The position numbers were made by a program, and so were the translations under genes. Under the pieces are notes generated by a model. The model saw only the letters and a list, made by a program, of their open reading frames with translations, ran no database searches and was not told where the DNA came from. From Alphaproteobacteria bacterium (GTDB lineage Bacteria > Pseudomonadota > Alphaproteobacteria > CAAGCB01 > CAG-977), in NCBI GenBank assembly GCA_900768875.1, contig CAAGEP010000016.1, positions 101,211 through 165,210 of the forward strand: DNA of 64,000 nt. The letters are read 5' to 3'. This document shows, in pieces, positions 1-8,702 of this stretch (within the stretch, counting starts at the first letter, position 1; each line of letters opens with the position of its first letter).

Positions 1-19
1 GCTTTTGGACAAAGCGCGA

Positions 20-25
20 TATAAT
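20..25 (+). promoter_or_regulatory. possible -10 element
   Basis: A perfect TATAAT lies 31 bases upstream of the ATG at 57. No matching -35 can be placed inside the window at normal spacing, so this rests on the -10 alone. Confidence 0.35.
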
Positions 26-56
26 TCCGTCAAATTGTTTTATGGGAGGATTAAAA

Positions 57-635
57 ATGTCTTTGGCTTTAAGCTCCAAACAAGGCGTTTTGTTTGCAGA
101 CATTCAAACGGCTACAACGGTTGCCGTATATCTGGGTGATTTTGTCGACTTCATCGGCGGCGTTTCCCGCGGCAAACGGAACGAAGCGGCGAACGCTTAT
201 GTCAAAAACAACCCGCTGAAAACAAACAACGACGTAAAAGCCGTTGAATTGATGGACAAACTGGAAATCAGTTACAAAAACGAAACCAAAGCCGCTTCGT
301 GGAAAACAAAGCTGCGCTACAAATTCGGCGAAGACGCCAGCACGAAAATGGTCAAGCTTACCGCTTTGGGCGCGGCATGCGCCGTCAGCGGCGTACTGGC
401 GGCAAACGGTATGAACGCGGCTGCCGTCCCCGTTTTGGTTACGGGGCTGATCGCTACCGCCGATGATCGCAAAATGTCGGACGAAGAAAAAGCCGACGTC
501 AAAAAATACGCCGATGCCAAGCACGCTTTGTTCGCGCTGAAGAAAATGAAAAGAATGCTTGTTTCCGAATCGAACGCCGGCAAAAAACAGGTCATGCCGT
601 CCGCAATAAAACTGCAACGGCACGACGGACGCTGA
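57..635 (+). CDS. hypothetical protein, 192 aa
   Basis: I do not recognise the family. The ATG at 57 is chosen over one at 42 because a strong Shine-Dalgarno, GGGAGGA, lies at 44-50. The protein is rich in Lys and Ala. It has no N-terminal signal peptide, but around residues 97-135 there is a long Ala/Val/Leu-rich stretch that could be one or two membrane segments, or a buried hydrophobic hairpin. Both flanks are charged and predicted soluble. It stands alone between the window edge and a convergent gene remnant. Function unknown. Confidence 0.7.
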   Translation: MSLALSSKQGVLFADIQTATTVAVYLGDFVDFIGGVSRGKRNEAANAYVKNNPLKTNNDVKAVELMDKLEISYKNETKAASWKTKLRYKFGEDASTKMVKLTALGAACAVSGVLAANGMNAAAVPVLVTGLIATADDRKMSDEEKADVKKYADAKHALFALKKMKRMLVSESNAGKKQVMPSAIKLQRHDGR

Positions 636-737
636 TTGTCAGCCGTTTTCGCATAAATAATAGGAATTATAAAAAGACGATTCGATAAAATCGGATACTT
701 GTAAGCGTCTGCATCCGCTCCCATGATTGGGAAAATA

Positions 738-904
738 CGGGTGCGGGTGCGATGTCCGTTCCCAATCTGTTTTTCAAAAAAGCAAAGCCGTTGTAATAGT
801 GATATTGTATAAAATCATACAACAGCTCGTATTTTCACCGTCGACAGCATACCGCTCAGAAACAACAGTATCAAAGCCGTAAACAGCTGAGTCTTCTTAG
901 TCAT
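738..904 (-). pseudogene. decayed paralogue fragment of the downstream-listed GT-C-like membrane protein
   Basis: Read on the minus strand from an ATG at 904, this stretch encodes a hydrophobic N-terminus. After a one-base frame change near 855 it continues as YELLYDFIQYHYYNGFAF and LKNRLGTDIAPA. That closely matches residues about 30-60 of the intact gene at 907-2433 (YELVVDFIQYHYYNGFAF, WKDRLGTDIAPA), and the DNA similarity is obvious (compare 738-815 with 2258-2340). The match ends near 738. The start lies three bases past the stop of the intact gene, so this looks like a tandem paralogue reduced to about 165 bp by deletion and frameshift. The rest of the 636-906 gap holds nothing else I can identify. 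Confidence 0.8.
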
Positions 905-906
905 TA

Positions 907-2433
907 TCATCGCACTTTGCACAATACGACCGTATTGCCGGCATCGCTAAACGGCACAATCGAACAATCCGGATTTTGCATTGCCAGCATCGCCGCCGCC
1001 AGTTTCGTTTGAACAAACAACCTGTATACGGTTGAAGCCCCTTGAATGGCCTTTTCGGCATTTTCCCGCATTTTCCCGTACTGCGTCATGTTCCACGCTT
1101 CTTCGGGATGTTCCAAATCCTGCACAATCGTAACGGACGGATTTTGTTCAACAATCCGTACAGCGGCAAACAACGCCGATTTTTTCTGCACGGCCAAAAC
1201 AGCATTGTCCTCCAAATCAATCTTGTCATTAAAAAAGCTGATTTCCCGCAGATATCCCCATGCTCCGCCGAACACGGATGCGGCCAACAGCGCGTAGAGG
1301 CACAGCGTCGCAAAGACATACGGCACCGCCGTTTTAATCGTCAATTCGGGATATGCCCGATACAGCCTGTAAAACGCGTAAACAATCAAAATACCCGCCA
1401 GCTGCTCTACGGGAATCAAAAAGCGCGCGTTGAACGACACGACATCCCACACCGCAAAAGAAATCAACGCCAAAACAGCGCAGAATACAACGCGTTTATT
1501 TCTTTGTTTTCGGCAAATCAACAACGCAAACACCCCGACAATCACCGCCACCGCCATACGCGGATCCCGTGTCGGCACATTAAGCGTAAATCCGTATTGA
1601 TACGCCATCAAAAACGGAGCCGACAAATGGTCAACGACCGTTTTCCCGTCCAAATGCAGCGTATCGATATAGTTGATTTCGGGATAATACGGCGATTTGA
1701 ATATACCGTTCCAGAACGGAAAAAATGGATTGCCGTACAAACGCCACAGTTTGACCATCCAAAAACCGTCAACTATCAAAAATCCGATTAACCCGCCCAA
1801 CGCGAAAACGATAATGCTTTTCAGCGGCTTGTCCGACGTTTTGCAAAACAAAATCAGCGTCAGTCCCGCTGAAACGCAATAAATCGCCGCCGTCAGCTTG
1901 AACCCCGTCGCCGCACCTAACAACAATCCGGAAACAAAATAACGCTTTTTGTCGCGCAACAGCAAATAAAATGCCGTCATCGTCAACACTGCCGTTTCGA
2001 TTTCGTGCGTTGACGTTCCCAGCTGAAACCATGTCGCCGATCCCGTCGCACAAACCAATATCGCCAGAACGACAAAAACGCGTCCCGATTTTGTGTTTGT
2101 GTCAAAAAACAGTCCCGCCGTTTTATAGGCCGCAAACATCAGCGCGCCAAACCACAATCCCTGGATAAAGTAATATATGTTCGCATGATTTCTGAATACC
2201 GTTATCAGCGCATACGTCAACCCGTCCAACAGCGGATTGTAATACGTCGGAACGGACGCGGGTGCGATGTCCGTTCCCAATCTGTCTTTCCAAAAAGCAA
2301 AACCGTTGTAATAGTGATATTGTATAAAATCGACGACCAGTTCATACCGCGTCAAGCAGGCCGCCATTCCGCCGGCAAGCAAAAAAAGCGCCAAAACAAC
2401 CCCGTTGCCGAATACCGCGCGCCGATTCATCAT
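907..2433 (-). CDS. multi-pass membrane protein, glycosyltransferase (GT-C/DUF2029-like)
   Basis: This 508-residue protein has about ten hydrophobic segments and little soluble sequence until the last 90 residues. After the first membrane segment comes a periplasmic-type loop with D-x-x-x-Y-H-Y-Y-N and, further on, TYYNPLLD. Polyprenol-phosphate-sugar glycosyltransferases of the GT-C fold carry acidic residues in this loop. By inference it transfers a sugar or modifies an envelope glycan; the substrate cannot be read from sequence. Its start overlaps the stop of the small secreted protein gene upstream by 4 bases (ATGA), so the two are co-transcribed. A decayed copy follows its stop codon. 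Confidence 0.65.
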   Translation of the reverse strand: MMNRRAVFGNGVVLALFLLAGGMAACLTRYELVVDFIQYHYYNGFAFWKDRLGTDIAPASVPTYYNPLLDGLTYALITVFRNHANIYYFIQGLWFGALMFAAYKTAGLFFDTNTKSGRVFVVLAILVCATGSATWFQLGTSTHEIETAVLTMTAFYLLLRDKKRYFVSGLLLGAATGFKLTAAIYCVSAGLTLILFCKTSDKPLKSIIVFALGGLIGFLIVDGFWMVKLWRLYGNPFFPFWNGIFKSPYYPEINYIDTLHLDGKTVVDHLSAPFLMAYQYGFTLNVPTRDPRMAVAVIVGVFALLICRKQRNKRVVFCAVLALISFAVWDVVSFNARFLIPVEQLAGILIVYAFYRLYRAYPELTIKTAVPYVFATLCLYALLAASVFGGAWGYLREISFFNDKIDLEDNAVLAVQKKSALFAAVRIVEQNPSVTIVQDLEHPEEAWNMTQYGKMRENAEKAIQGASTVYRLFVQTKLAAAMLAMQNPDCSIVPFSDAGNTVVLCKVR

Positions 2434-2690
2434 TTGACTTTCAAAACGCCGTCGTCAACGATAATGCTTCGTTCGTTCTCAATGTCAATCAAGCTGTATC
2501 CGATGACTTCGACGGTACAACGAGAACACAGATTTGCAATATAACCGTTCGGTTCCAGCGTTGTTTTGAACTTGCCGCCCGCCGTTTTTATCAGCAATTC
2601 ATACCGTTCGGCATCCGTGTTTTTGATATCCGCGGCGTTGACCGAAGCCGCCCATAACAAAGCCGTCATAAAAAAAACAATTTTTTTCAT
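2430..2690 (-). CDS. small secreted hypothetical protein, 86 aa
   Basis: The ATG at 2690 is preferred over an in-frame TTG at 2705 because GGAAAAG sits just upstream and because it gives a clean signal peptide: MKK, hydrophobic core, and cleavage near VNA-AD. The mature part is about 67 residues with one CxxC-like pair (LCSRC) that could form a disulfide or bind metal. Family not recognised. It overlaps the next membrane protein gene by 4 bases, suggesting coupled translation and an envelope role linked to that glycosyltransferase-like protein. Confidence 0.65.
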   Translation of the reverse strand: MKKIVFFMTALLWAASVNAADIKNTDAERYELLIKTAGGKFKTTLEPNGYIANLCSRCTVEVIGYSLIDIENERSIIVDDGVLKVK

Positions 2691-2754
2691 TTCTTTTCCG
2701 TTCAATTCGGCTAGTATTCTCTTAACTTTTTATTAAACACCAAAGGATGTTTTT

Positions 2755-3879
2755 ATGTCAATCGAAAGTCTTGTTTTCAAACGCGAATTTTATCCCGAAG
2801 TTTCCGATTCCGACTGGTTCGACTGGCGCTGGCAGTTAAAGCACCGCTTGACAAAAACGGAAGATTTTTCCCGCTTTCTGACTTTGACGGACGAAGAAAA
2901 GCAAGCCATGAACAACGCGTTTCCCGTGGCGGTCACGCCTTATTACGCGTCTGTGGCGGCGCGGTCGCCCGCCGTGCGCCGCACAGTATTGCCGTCTTGT
3001 GCGGAAATGACGGAATCCGCGGGCGAAAACGACGATCCTTTGGGCGAAGAACCGTGCATGGTCGCGCCGGGGTTGGTTCACCGCTATCCCGACCGCGTTT
3101 TGTTTTTGACGACCGAATTTTGCTCCAATTACTGCCGCTATTGCACGCGGTCGCGTCTGGTCGGGCGGCTGAAGGAAAAAAACGGTCTGTCCCCCGTCAG
3201 AAAAGCAATGTGGGAACAGGCGTTTTCTTATATCCGCACCCATCCCGAAGTCCGCGACGTGCTGATTTCGGGCGGCGATCCGCTGACCATGCCCGATTCG
3301 GCGCTGGATTACCTGCTGTCGAATCTGCGCGCGATTCCCAGTGTCGAAATGATTCGAATCGGATCGAAAACACCTGCCGTCCTGCCTATGCGCTTTACGA
3401 AATCTTTGCTGAACACGATTAAGAAATACCACCCCGTATTTTTCAGCCTGCACTTTACGCATCCCGACGAAATGACGCCCGAAACAAACGAAGCGTGCAA
3501 CAAAATCGCCGACGCGGGCATTCCGACGGGGTCTCAAACCGTGCTGCTGCGCGGCGTGAACGACAACGCCGACACGCTGAAATCCCTGATGCACAAGCTT
3601 TTGAAAGTTCGCGTCCGCCCCTACTACCTGTTTCAATGCGACCCCGTCAAAGGATCGATGCACTTCCGCGTCCCCGTCAAAAAAGGACTGGAAATCATTG
3701 ACGCTTTGCGCGGACACACATCGGGATACGCCGTGCCGACGTACGCCATCGACATTCCGGGGGGCGGCGGCAAAATCGTCCTGACGCCCGACCACGTTCA
3801 GGGACGCGACGGCGACTTTTTATTGCTCAGAAACTTTGAAGGAAAACTGTACCGCTATCCCGACTATGAAACGCCTTAA
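2755..3879 (+). CDS. kamA: lysine 2,3-aminomutase (radical SAM, PLP-dependent)
   Basis: KamA interconverts L-lysine and L-beta-lysine using S-adenosylmethionine, a [4Fe-4S] cluster and PLP. The cluster motif C-x3-C-x2-C is at about residues 123-130 (EFCSNYCRYC). The PLP lysine is in PGGGGK, about residue 340. The two aspartates that in clostridial KamA hold the substrate epsilon-amine are kept (QCDP and AIDIPGGGG). The N-terminal DWRWQ motif is also typical. This points to true KamA rather than the EpmB branch, which modifies elongation factor P and lacks these C-terminal features. Length 374 is slightly short of clostridial KamA. A good ribosome site (AAAGGAT) precedes the ATG. No efp, kamD/E or acetyltransferase gene is adjacent. 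Confidence 0.88.
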   Translation: MSIESLVFKREFYPEVSDSDWFDWRWQLKHRLTKTEDFSRFLTLTDEEKQAMNNAFPVAVTPYYASVAARSPAVRRTVLPSCAEMTESAGENDDPLGEEPCMVAPGLVHRYPDRVLFLTTEFCSNYCRYCTRSRLVGRLKEKNGLSPVRKAMWEQAFSYIRTHPEVRDVLISGGDPLTMPDSALDYLLSNLRAIPSVEMIRIGSKTPAVLPMRFTKSLLNTIKKYHPVFFSLHFTHPDEMTPETNEACNKIADAGIPTGSQTVLLRGVNDNADTLKSLMHKLLKVRVRPYYLFQCDPVKGSMHFRVPVKKGLEIIDALRGHTSGYAVPTYAIDIPGGGGKIVLTPDHVQGRDGDFLLLRNFEGKLYRYPDYETP

Positions 3880-4970
3880 TCGGTCATATAGGCGCGCAAC
3901 AGCTTCAACAGCAGTTCCATGTCCTCGTCCGTGCCGATGGTGATTCGCAAAGCGTCGGGCAAGCCGTAAGACGCGACTTTGCGCACGATAACGCCGTTTT
4001 CCTGCAGGTATTTGTCCGCGTTTTCCGCCGTTTTGCCCGTGTGCGGAAAATGCACCAGAACAAAGTTCGCAACCGACGGAGTCATCGTCAAGCCCAGCTT
4101 TTCAAACTCTTGCGGCAGACGCGCCAGCCATTTCGCGTTGTGGTCAAAGCATTTTTTGACGAACGCCGTGTCTTTGACCGCCGCAACGCCCGCGATTTGG
4201 GCGGCTTTGTTCACATTGAACGGCCCGCGCACTCGGTTCAAAACATCGGTGATTTCCTGTGACGCGTACGACCAGCCCAAACGGATGCCGCCCAGCGCGT
4301 AAATCTTGGAAAACGTGCGCAACATCACGACATTAGGAAATTCGTCGACCAAGTCTTGCCCCGCCGTGTAATCTTCGCGCCCCACGAATTCGGCATAAGC
4401 CGAATCCAGAACAATCATCACGCTTGACGGCACGCCGCGGCACAGCTTGCGCATTTCCGTGCGCGTCAAGTATGTTCCCGTCGGATTGCCGGGGTTGGCG
4501 ACAAACACGATTTTCGTTTCGGGCGTAACCGCTTTAATCACCGCGTCAACATCGACTTTGAAATCTTTTTCGGGAACGGTAATCGCGTCCGCTCCGCATC
4601 CGACGGCGTACAAGCGGTACATCAAAAACGCGTACTGCGTGATGACGATTTTGTCGCCCGCATTCAAATACGCATGGCACAGCAAACCGATAAGCTCGTC
4701 CGAACCCGAACCGCACACAATCCTCGCCGCGTCCAAACCGTGCGCCGCGCCAATCGCTTGGCGCAATTCGACACTACCCCCGTCGGGATAGCGGAACAAA
4801 GATTCCGCCCCGTCGCAAACAGCCTTGACAACCGTCGGATTCGTGCCGAAAGCACCTTCGTTTGACGACAATTTAACGACTTTCGCCTTGCCTTTGACAG
4901 TCGACGCGCCGCCGACATAAGGGGCTAAAGTCATAATGCTGTGATGAGCGGGTACGGGTAACTTTGACAT
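3876..4970 (-). CDS. hisC: histidinol-phosphate / aromatic aminotransferase
   Basis: This is a fold-type I PLP aminotransferase of the HisC family, about 364 residues. The Schiff-base lysine lies in TFSKIYALGG (about residue 222) and the PLP-phosphate/carboxylate arginine in GIRLGW. ANPGNPTG is the family signature. HisC converts imidazole-acetol phosphate to histidinol phosphate with glutamate. Because it follows a chorismate mutase gene by 12 bases, it probably also or mainly serves phenylalanine/tyrosine synthesis, as in other alphaproteobacteria with this pair. The ATG at 4970 is preferred to that at 4979 because AAAGGATG is well spaced only for the former. Its end overlaps the convergent kamA end by 4 bases. 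Confidence 0.9.
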   Translation of the reverse strand: MSKLPVPAHHSIMTLAPYVGGASTVKGKAKVVKLSSNEGAFGTNPTVVKAVCDGAESLFRYPDGGSVELRQAIGAAHGLDAARIVCGSGSDELIGLLCHAYLNAGDKIVITQYAFLMYRLYAVGCGADAITVPEKDFKVDVDAVIKAVTPETKIVFVANPGNPTGTYLTRTEMRKLCRGVPSSVMIVLDSAYAEFVGREDYTAGQDLVDEFPNVVMLRTFSKIYALGGIRLGWSYASQEITDVLNRVRGPFNVNKAAQIAGVAAVKDTAFVKKCFDHNAKWLARLPQEFEKLGLTMTPSVANFVLVHFPHTGKTAENADKYLQENGVIVRKVASYGLPDALRITIGTDEDMELLLKLLRAYMTD

Positions 4971-4982
4971 CTTTTTCATCCT

Positions 4983-5813
4983 TTACACAAACGGAGTCGG
5001 AAAACCGCCGATAACACGCGTCATCGTGATTTTTCCGTCCTCTTTTTCAACAACGGCGGTCAAGCGGGCATCGTCGGATTCCATAAAGCCATCGACTTCA
5101 AACAAATAGGCTTTGCGGGTCATGTCGGGAGCAAACGAATCGTAAATCGCGTTGGTGGCGATACCGCCCGCTTTCAACACCAGATCCAGCGTGCCGAGGC
5201 TGATGCTGCCGTCCGTTTCGACAACCAGCAAAGTGCGATCGTCCCCCGACGATTCAAACGGCACTTTGCCCAAAGCGAACACCACGCGTCCGTCGTCCGC
5301 CGATCCCGTTACCGGCAGCTTGGCAAAAACGGCGACGGCGCGGCGGCGTTCCTGCGCCAAAGCGTACCACCAGCAGCTTTGATCGTCCTGTAGGGATAAA
5401 ACGGCCAAATCAGCCTCGCCCTGCGTCAACTCCTTCAGCACCAGATTGACGGACCGGCATGGCAACAAAGCCGTGAACGACCCGAAATAATCGCGTGTCA
5501 GCTCTAAATTCCCCATGCCGCGTTCGGGCATAAAAACCGCCACCGTCATCGGTACCTGCAAGTTCGTGCACGCGCTTATCAGTTCGCGCCACAAACGGAT
5601 GATGACGGCTTTGCTTAATTTCCCTTTGTGGTTTCCAAGCAGTCTGCGCAGGATTTGGGTTTCGCGCACGGGACGAAAGACTTGTTTTTCGCCCGACTCC
5701 GCTTTGACCCGACCGACGCGTTCCGCCAATTCGGCGCGGCGCATAATCAAAGCGTGCAAAGCGTCATCCGTTTCATCGATTTCCCGCCGCAAATCCTGCA
5801 AAGCTTCCGTCAT
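4983..5813 (-). CDS. chorismate mutase with a C-terminal prephenate-dehydratase-like region
   Basis: Residues 1-90 form an AroQ-type all-helical chorismate mutase: an N-terminal LRREIDETDDALHALIMRR helix, then V-x-x-x-K and Arg residues expected at the active site. It would turn chorismate into prephenate. Residues about 90-276 resemble a periplasmic-binding-like prephenate dehydratase fold (segments such as FGSFTALLPCRSV and a later VGGFPTPF end), but I cannot find the usual catalytic T-R-F motif, so dehydratase activity is doubtful. Followed directly by hisC, implying an aromatic amino acid operon. hisI is divergent upstream. Confidence 0.8.
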   Translation of the reverse strand: MTEALQDLRREIDETDDALHALIMRRAELAERVGRVKAESGEKQVFRPVRETQILRRLLGNHKGKLSKAVIIRLWRELISACTNLQVPMTVAVFMPERGMGNLELTRDYFGSFTALLPCRSVNLVLKELTQGEADLAVLSLQDDQSCWWYALAQERRRAVAVFAKLPVTGSADDGRVVFALGKVPFESSGDDRTLLVVETDGSISLGTLDLVLKAGGIATNAIYDSFAPDMTRKAYLFEVDGFMESDDARLTAVVEKEDGKITMTRVIGGFPTPFV

Positions 5814-5882
5814 TTAAAATAACCCTTTATTTTTTATAAAACCGTTTGTATCCTCTTTTAACACTTTCAAAGGTAAAAAAGA

Positions 5883-6218
5883 ATGCAGAAAATCGATTCC
5901 GATGCTTTTTTAAGCCTGGTGCGCTACAACGACGCGGGATTGGTTCCCGTCATCGCTCAGCAATTCGACACGCGCGAAGTGCTGATGATGGCGTGGATGA
6001 ACGAAACCGCGCTGAAAGAAACGATTTGCACAAAACAAATGTGCTATTTTTCAAGATCGCGTCAAACCTTGTGGCGCAAAGGCGAAACGTCGGGACACGT
6101 CCAAGCGTTGAAAGAATTGCGGATTGACTGCGACGGCGATACTCTGCTGGCATTGATTGACCAAACGGGCGCGGCGTGCCACACGGGCAACCACTCTTGC
6201 TTTTACCGCGGACTTTAA
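5883..6218 (+). CDS. hisI: phosphoribosyl-AMP cyclohydrolase
   Basis: This step of histidine synthesis opens the purine ring of phosphoribosyl-AMP. The 111-residue protein carries the whole family signature: DCDGD (Mg-binding aspartates), and then ACHTGNHSCFYR with the Zn-binding cysteines and histidine near the C-terminus; a further Cys lies at CTKQMCYFSR. It is the single-domain form, not fused to HisE. AAAGG lies 9 bases before the ATG. It is isolated from other his genes apart from the divergent hisC unit and is followed 15 bases later by the ankyrin gene, so the two probably share a transcript. Confidence 0.95.
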   Translation: MQKIDSDAFLSLVRYNDAGLVPVIAQQFDTREVLMMAWMNETALKETICTKQMCYFSRSRQTLWRKGETSGHVQALKELRIDCDGDTLLALIDQTGAACHTGNHSCFYRGL

Positions 6219-6233
6219 CGGAAAGGAACGGCT

Positions 6234-7433
6234 ATGACGGATGTTTTGGAAGCGGCGCAAACAGGCGACGCAAACGAAATCAAAACGGCTTTGGCAGAAG
6301 GCGGCAATCCGAACGTCTGCGACAAATTGGGAACGACGCCGTTGATGCTGGCCGCAATCCTTGACGCGGATTTGTCAGCATCCGCCGCCTTGATTCAAGC
6401 AGGGGCAAAAGTCGACACCGCCCAAAACGACGGCATGACCGCGCTGTTTTTTGCCGCCGCCAAAGCTCGAAGCACCGCTCTTGTCAACTTGCTGTTGTCC
6501 CAAGGGGCGAATATCAACGCGCGCGATAAAAGGGGAATCTCGCCTTTGATGTTTGCCGCATCCCTGAATCCCGAACCTGCGATTATCGAAATGCTGTTGG
6601 ACGCGGGTGCCGATTTGAACGCGCGCGACAAGGACGGCCTGTCCGCACTGTTATGGGCAACGAAAAGCAACCCGAATCCCGCCGTTGCGGCTTTGCTGAT
6701 TAACAGCGGAGCGGACATTCGTCAGCGCGAGGACAAATTCGGCGCAACGCCTCTGATGACAGCGGCAAAAGAAAACAGAAATCCGCAAATGATTGCCGTT
6801 CTGCTGACCATGGGGGCAAAAGTCAACCGCGCAACGGTCAACGGCTTTACGCCTTTGATGCTGGCGGCGGGAAAAAATCGGAATCCCGCGGTGACGGAAG
6901 CCCTTTTAACGGGCGGCGCGGATGTTTCGATGAAAACGCTGGACGGACGGACGGCTTTGATGTTTGCCGCCCAAAGCGCGCAGGATGCCGCCGTTATCGA
7001 CGCTTTGCTGAAATACGGCGCGGATGTGAACGCCGCAGACAAGCACGGAGCAACGCCTTTGATGCTGGCAGTCGTCGAAAACATCAACGCCCTTGTAACG
7101 GAATCCCTGCTGAAAGGCGGGGCAAGCCTTGCCGTTTCGGACAAAGTGCTGAATGCGTCGCCCGCCATGTGGGCGGCTGCAAAAAATCCCAATCCGCAGG
7201 TGCTGGAAGCGTTGTTCAAATACGGCGCAAACCCGTTTGAAACCATGGCAGACGGCAAAACTTTGCTGATTGCCGCCGCGTCAAGCAACGACAACCCCGC
7301 GGTTGCGGGCTTTTTGCTGGAACAGGGGCTTGACCCGAAACAAGCCGACAAATACAACGCCACCGCCTCGGATTACGCCCGCAACAACCCTGCTTTGTTC
7401 AACACGGATGTTTATTGGCGGCTGTTGGGCTGA
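6234..7433 (+). CDS. ankyrin-repeat protein, about 11 repeats
   Basis: Nearly the whole 399-residue protein is ankyrin repeats, each with G-x-TPLM-x-AA, a second helix ending LL, and GAD-x-N. Ten to eleven units can be counted. The usual spacing is 34 residues rather than 33, because the inter-helix loop has an extra residue (often NPNP). No signal peptide, membrane segment or catalytic domain is visible, so it is a protein-binding solenoid in the cytoplasm or an effector exported without a cleavable signal. It is preceded by GGAAAGG and lies in the same direction as hisI. The end overlaps the convergent membrane-protein gene by 22 bases. Partner unknown. Confidence 0.9.
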   Translation: MTDVLEAAQTGDANEIKTALAEGGNPNVCDKLGTTPLMLAAILDADLSASAALIQAGAKVDTAQNDGMTALFFAAAKARSTALVNLLLSQGANINARDKRGISPLMFAASLNPEPAIIEMLLDAGADLNARDKDGLSALLWATKSNPNPAVAALLINSGADIRQREDKFGATPLMTAAKENRNPQMIAVLLTMGAKVNRATVNGFTPLMLAAGKNRNPAVTEALLTGGADVSMKTLDGRTALMFAAQSAQDAAVIDALLKYGADVNAADKHGATPLMLAVVENINALVTESLLKGGASLAVSDKVLNASPAMWAAAKNPNPQVLEALFKYGANPFETMADGKTLLIAAASSNDNPAVAGFLLEQGLDPKQADKYNATASDYARNNPALFNTDVYWRLLG

Positions 7434-8560
7434 ATGAATTTTGCCAGATTATAGGGATACAGCGTTGGACAGTTTCCGTCGTTTTTCCCCGCTTTGAACG
7501 CTTCGATACAAGCAACACCCTGCAAACGGTCGGCTCTGATATTATAAAAGCCTTTTGTGCTGAAATGCGCGCTGTAGCCCACAACGACAATCGCAACGGC
7601 CGTCAAAAACGCTTTTTTCATCGGATACAGCAACATCAACAGGGCGGGGATGCAAAACATGACGCTTTCGGCGTGGCGGTGCATCAGCGGATCGCCGAAA
7701 CGGTTGCGAGCTATTCCCGCCGCGGCCAACAAAGAACCGAACACGACAGCGTACAGCGCCATCCTGTTTTTATCGTCCGCATCCGCTTCTTTGCAAAACA
7801 TAAAAATCAGCGGCAAAAACAGCAGAGCGAACAAAAACACGTGCAGAACCGAAAAACGGTCGAAGCCCGTAAAATAAGCGGAAAAAACATTTATCCAGTA
7901 ATACCCGTACCGCACCGAAAAAATTTCCGTTTTCGCCGGTGCCGCATCCGGGGAATACCCCATGAAAAAAATCGCAAGAATCCCCGCAAATCCCGCCAAC
8001 GCGGCTTTTTTCGGCATATCGCCGGCCACCAGAACCGCAATCATCACGCCGACGGCAAACACGATATTCATCGCCAGACAGGACAACAGCAAAAACAGCA
8101 GGCACAGTAAACGGTTTAAAACCGTTTCCTTCCGCAAAAAAGCGAATTCAACCGCCAGCAGTGAAAATAAAATCATCAAATGAAACTGCGACGTGAATCC
8201 CCACAGCAGATTGACGGCGTTCATGTCGGAAAACAGCGGAATAAATAACAGGGGTAAAAACCATTTGTCCCCCGCGGCTTTGCGCAGCACGCGCCATAAC
8301 TGGAAAACCGTCAGCACATACAAAACGTACGACGTATAAATCCATGTCAAAGGCGTTCCGACAGTCATCAAAAGCTTGGTGAACACAATCCGGTGTTCGT
8401 TGTAAGTCTGCCAGTAAAATCCCGCCGCAGCCCCCCGTTTTAAAGCGGCAAAAACAGGCACTTCGTCCCAATAAGCGACATTGACGGCGCAATCAAACAC
8501 GGCGATTGAGCACCACACAAACGCCGCCGCCAATATCCCCCAAGCACAACACTTTTTCAT
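7412..8560 (-). CDS. multi-pass membrane protein, possible GT-C glycosyltransferase
   Basis: A 382-residue protein with about ten hydrophobic segments. After the first segment comes AYWDEVPVFAAL and, some 20 residues on, YNEHRI. Acidic residues in the first periplasmic loop are typical of GT-C enzymes that use polyprenyl-phosphate sugars, and the NEHR motif recurs in a family of uncharacterised bacterial membrane proteins. Activity is inferred, not shown. It is a single-gene unit, convergent with the ankyrin gene and divergent from the lipoprotein-like gene at 8703. Confidence 0.55.
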   Translation of the reverse strand: MKKCCAWGILAAAFVWCSIAVFDCAVNVAYWDEVPVFAALKRGAAAGFYWQTYNEHRIVFTKLLMTVGTPLTWIYTSYVLYVLTVFQLWRVLRKAAGDKWFLPLLFIPLFSDMNAVNLLWGFTSQFHLMILFSLLAVEFAFLRKETVLNRLLCLLFLLLSCLAMNIVFAVGVMIAVLVAGDMPKKAALAGFAGILAIFFMGYSPDAAPAKTEIFSVRYGYYWINVFSAYFTGFDRFSVLHVFLFALLFLPLIFMFCKEADADDKNRMALYAVVFGSLLAAAGIARNRFGDPLMHRHAESVMFCIPALLMLLYPMKKAFLTAVAIVVVGYSAHFSTKGFYNIRADRLQGVACIEAFKAGKNDGNCPTLYPYNLAKFIQPNSRQ

Positions 8561-8702
8561 TTTCGATCCTTTGCGTGTTACTTTACCCTAAAAATATTCC
8601 GTCAAAAACGAAAAAACTTCATCTTCGTTTGTTTTTTTATCTTTTCGTAAGATTTCGCTGATACTGTGAAGTAAATCCATAAACTATTGCGGAGCCTTCA
8701 AG

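Noticed and set aside
1..25. Full promoter with -35 TTGGAC at 5-10
   Set aside because: Only 9 bases from the TATAAT, far too close.
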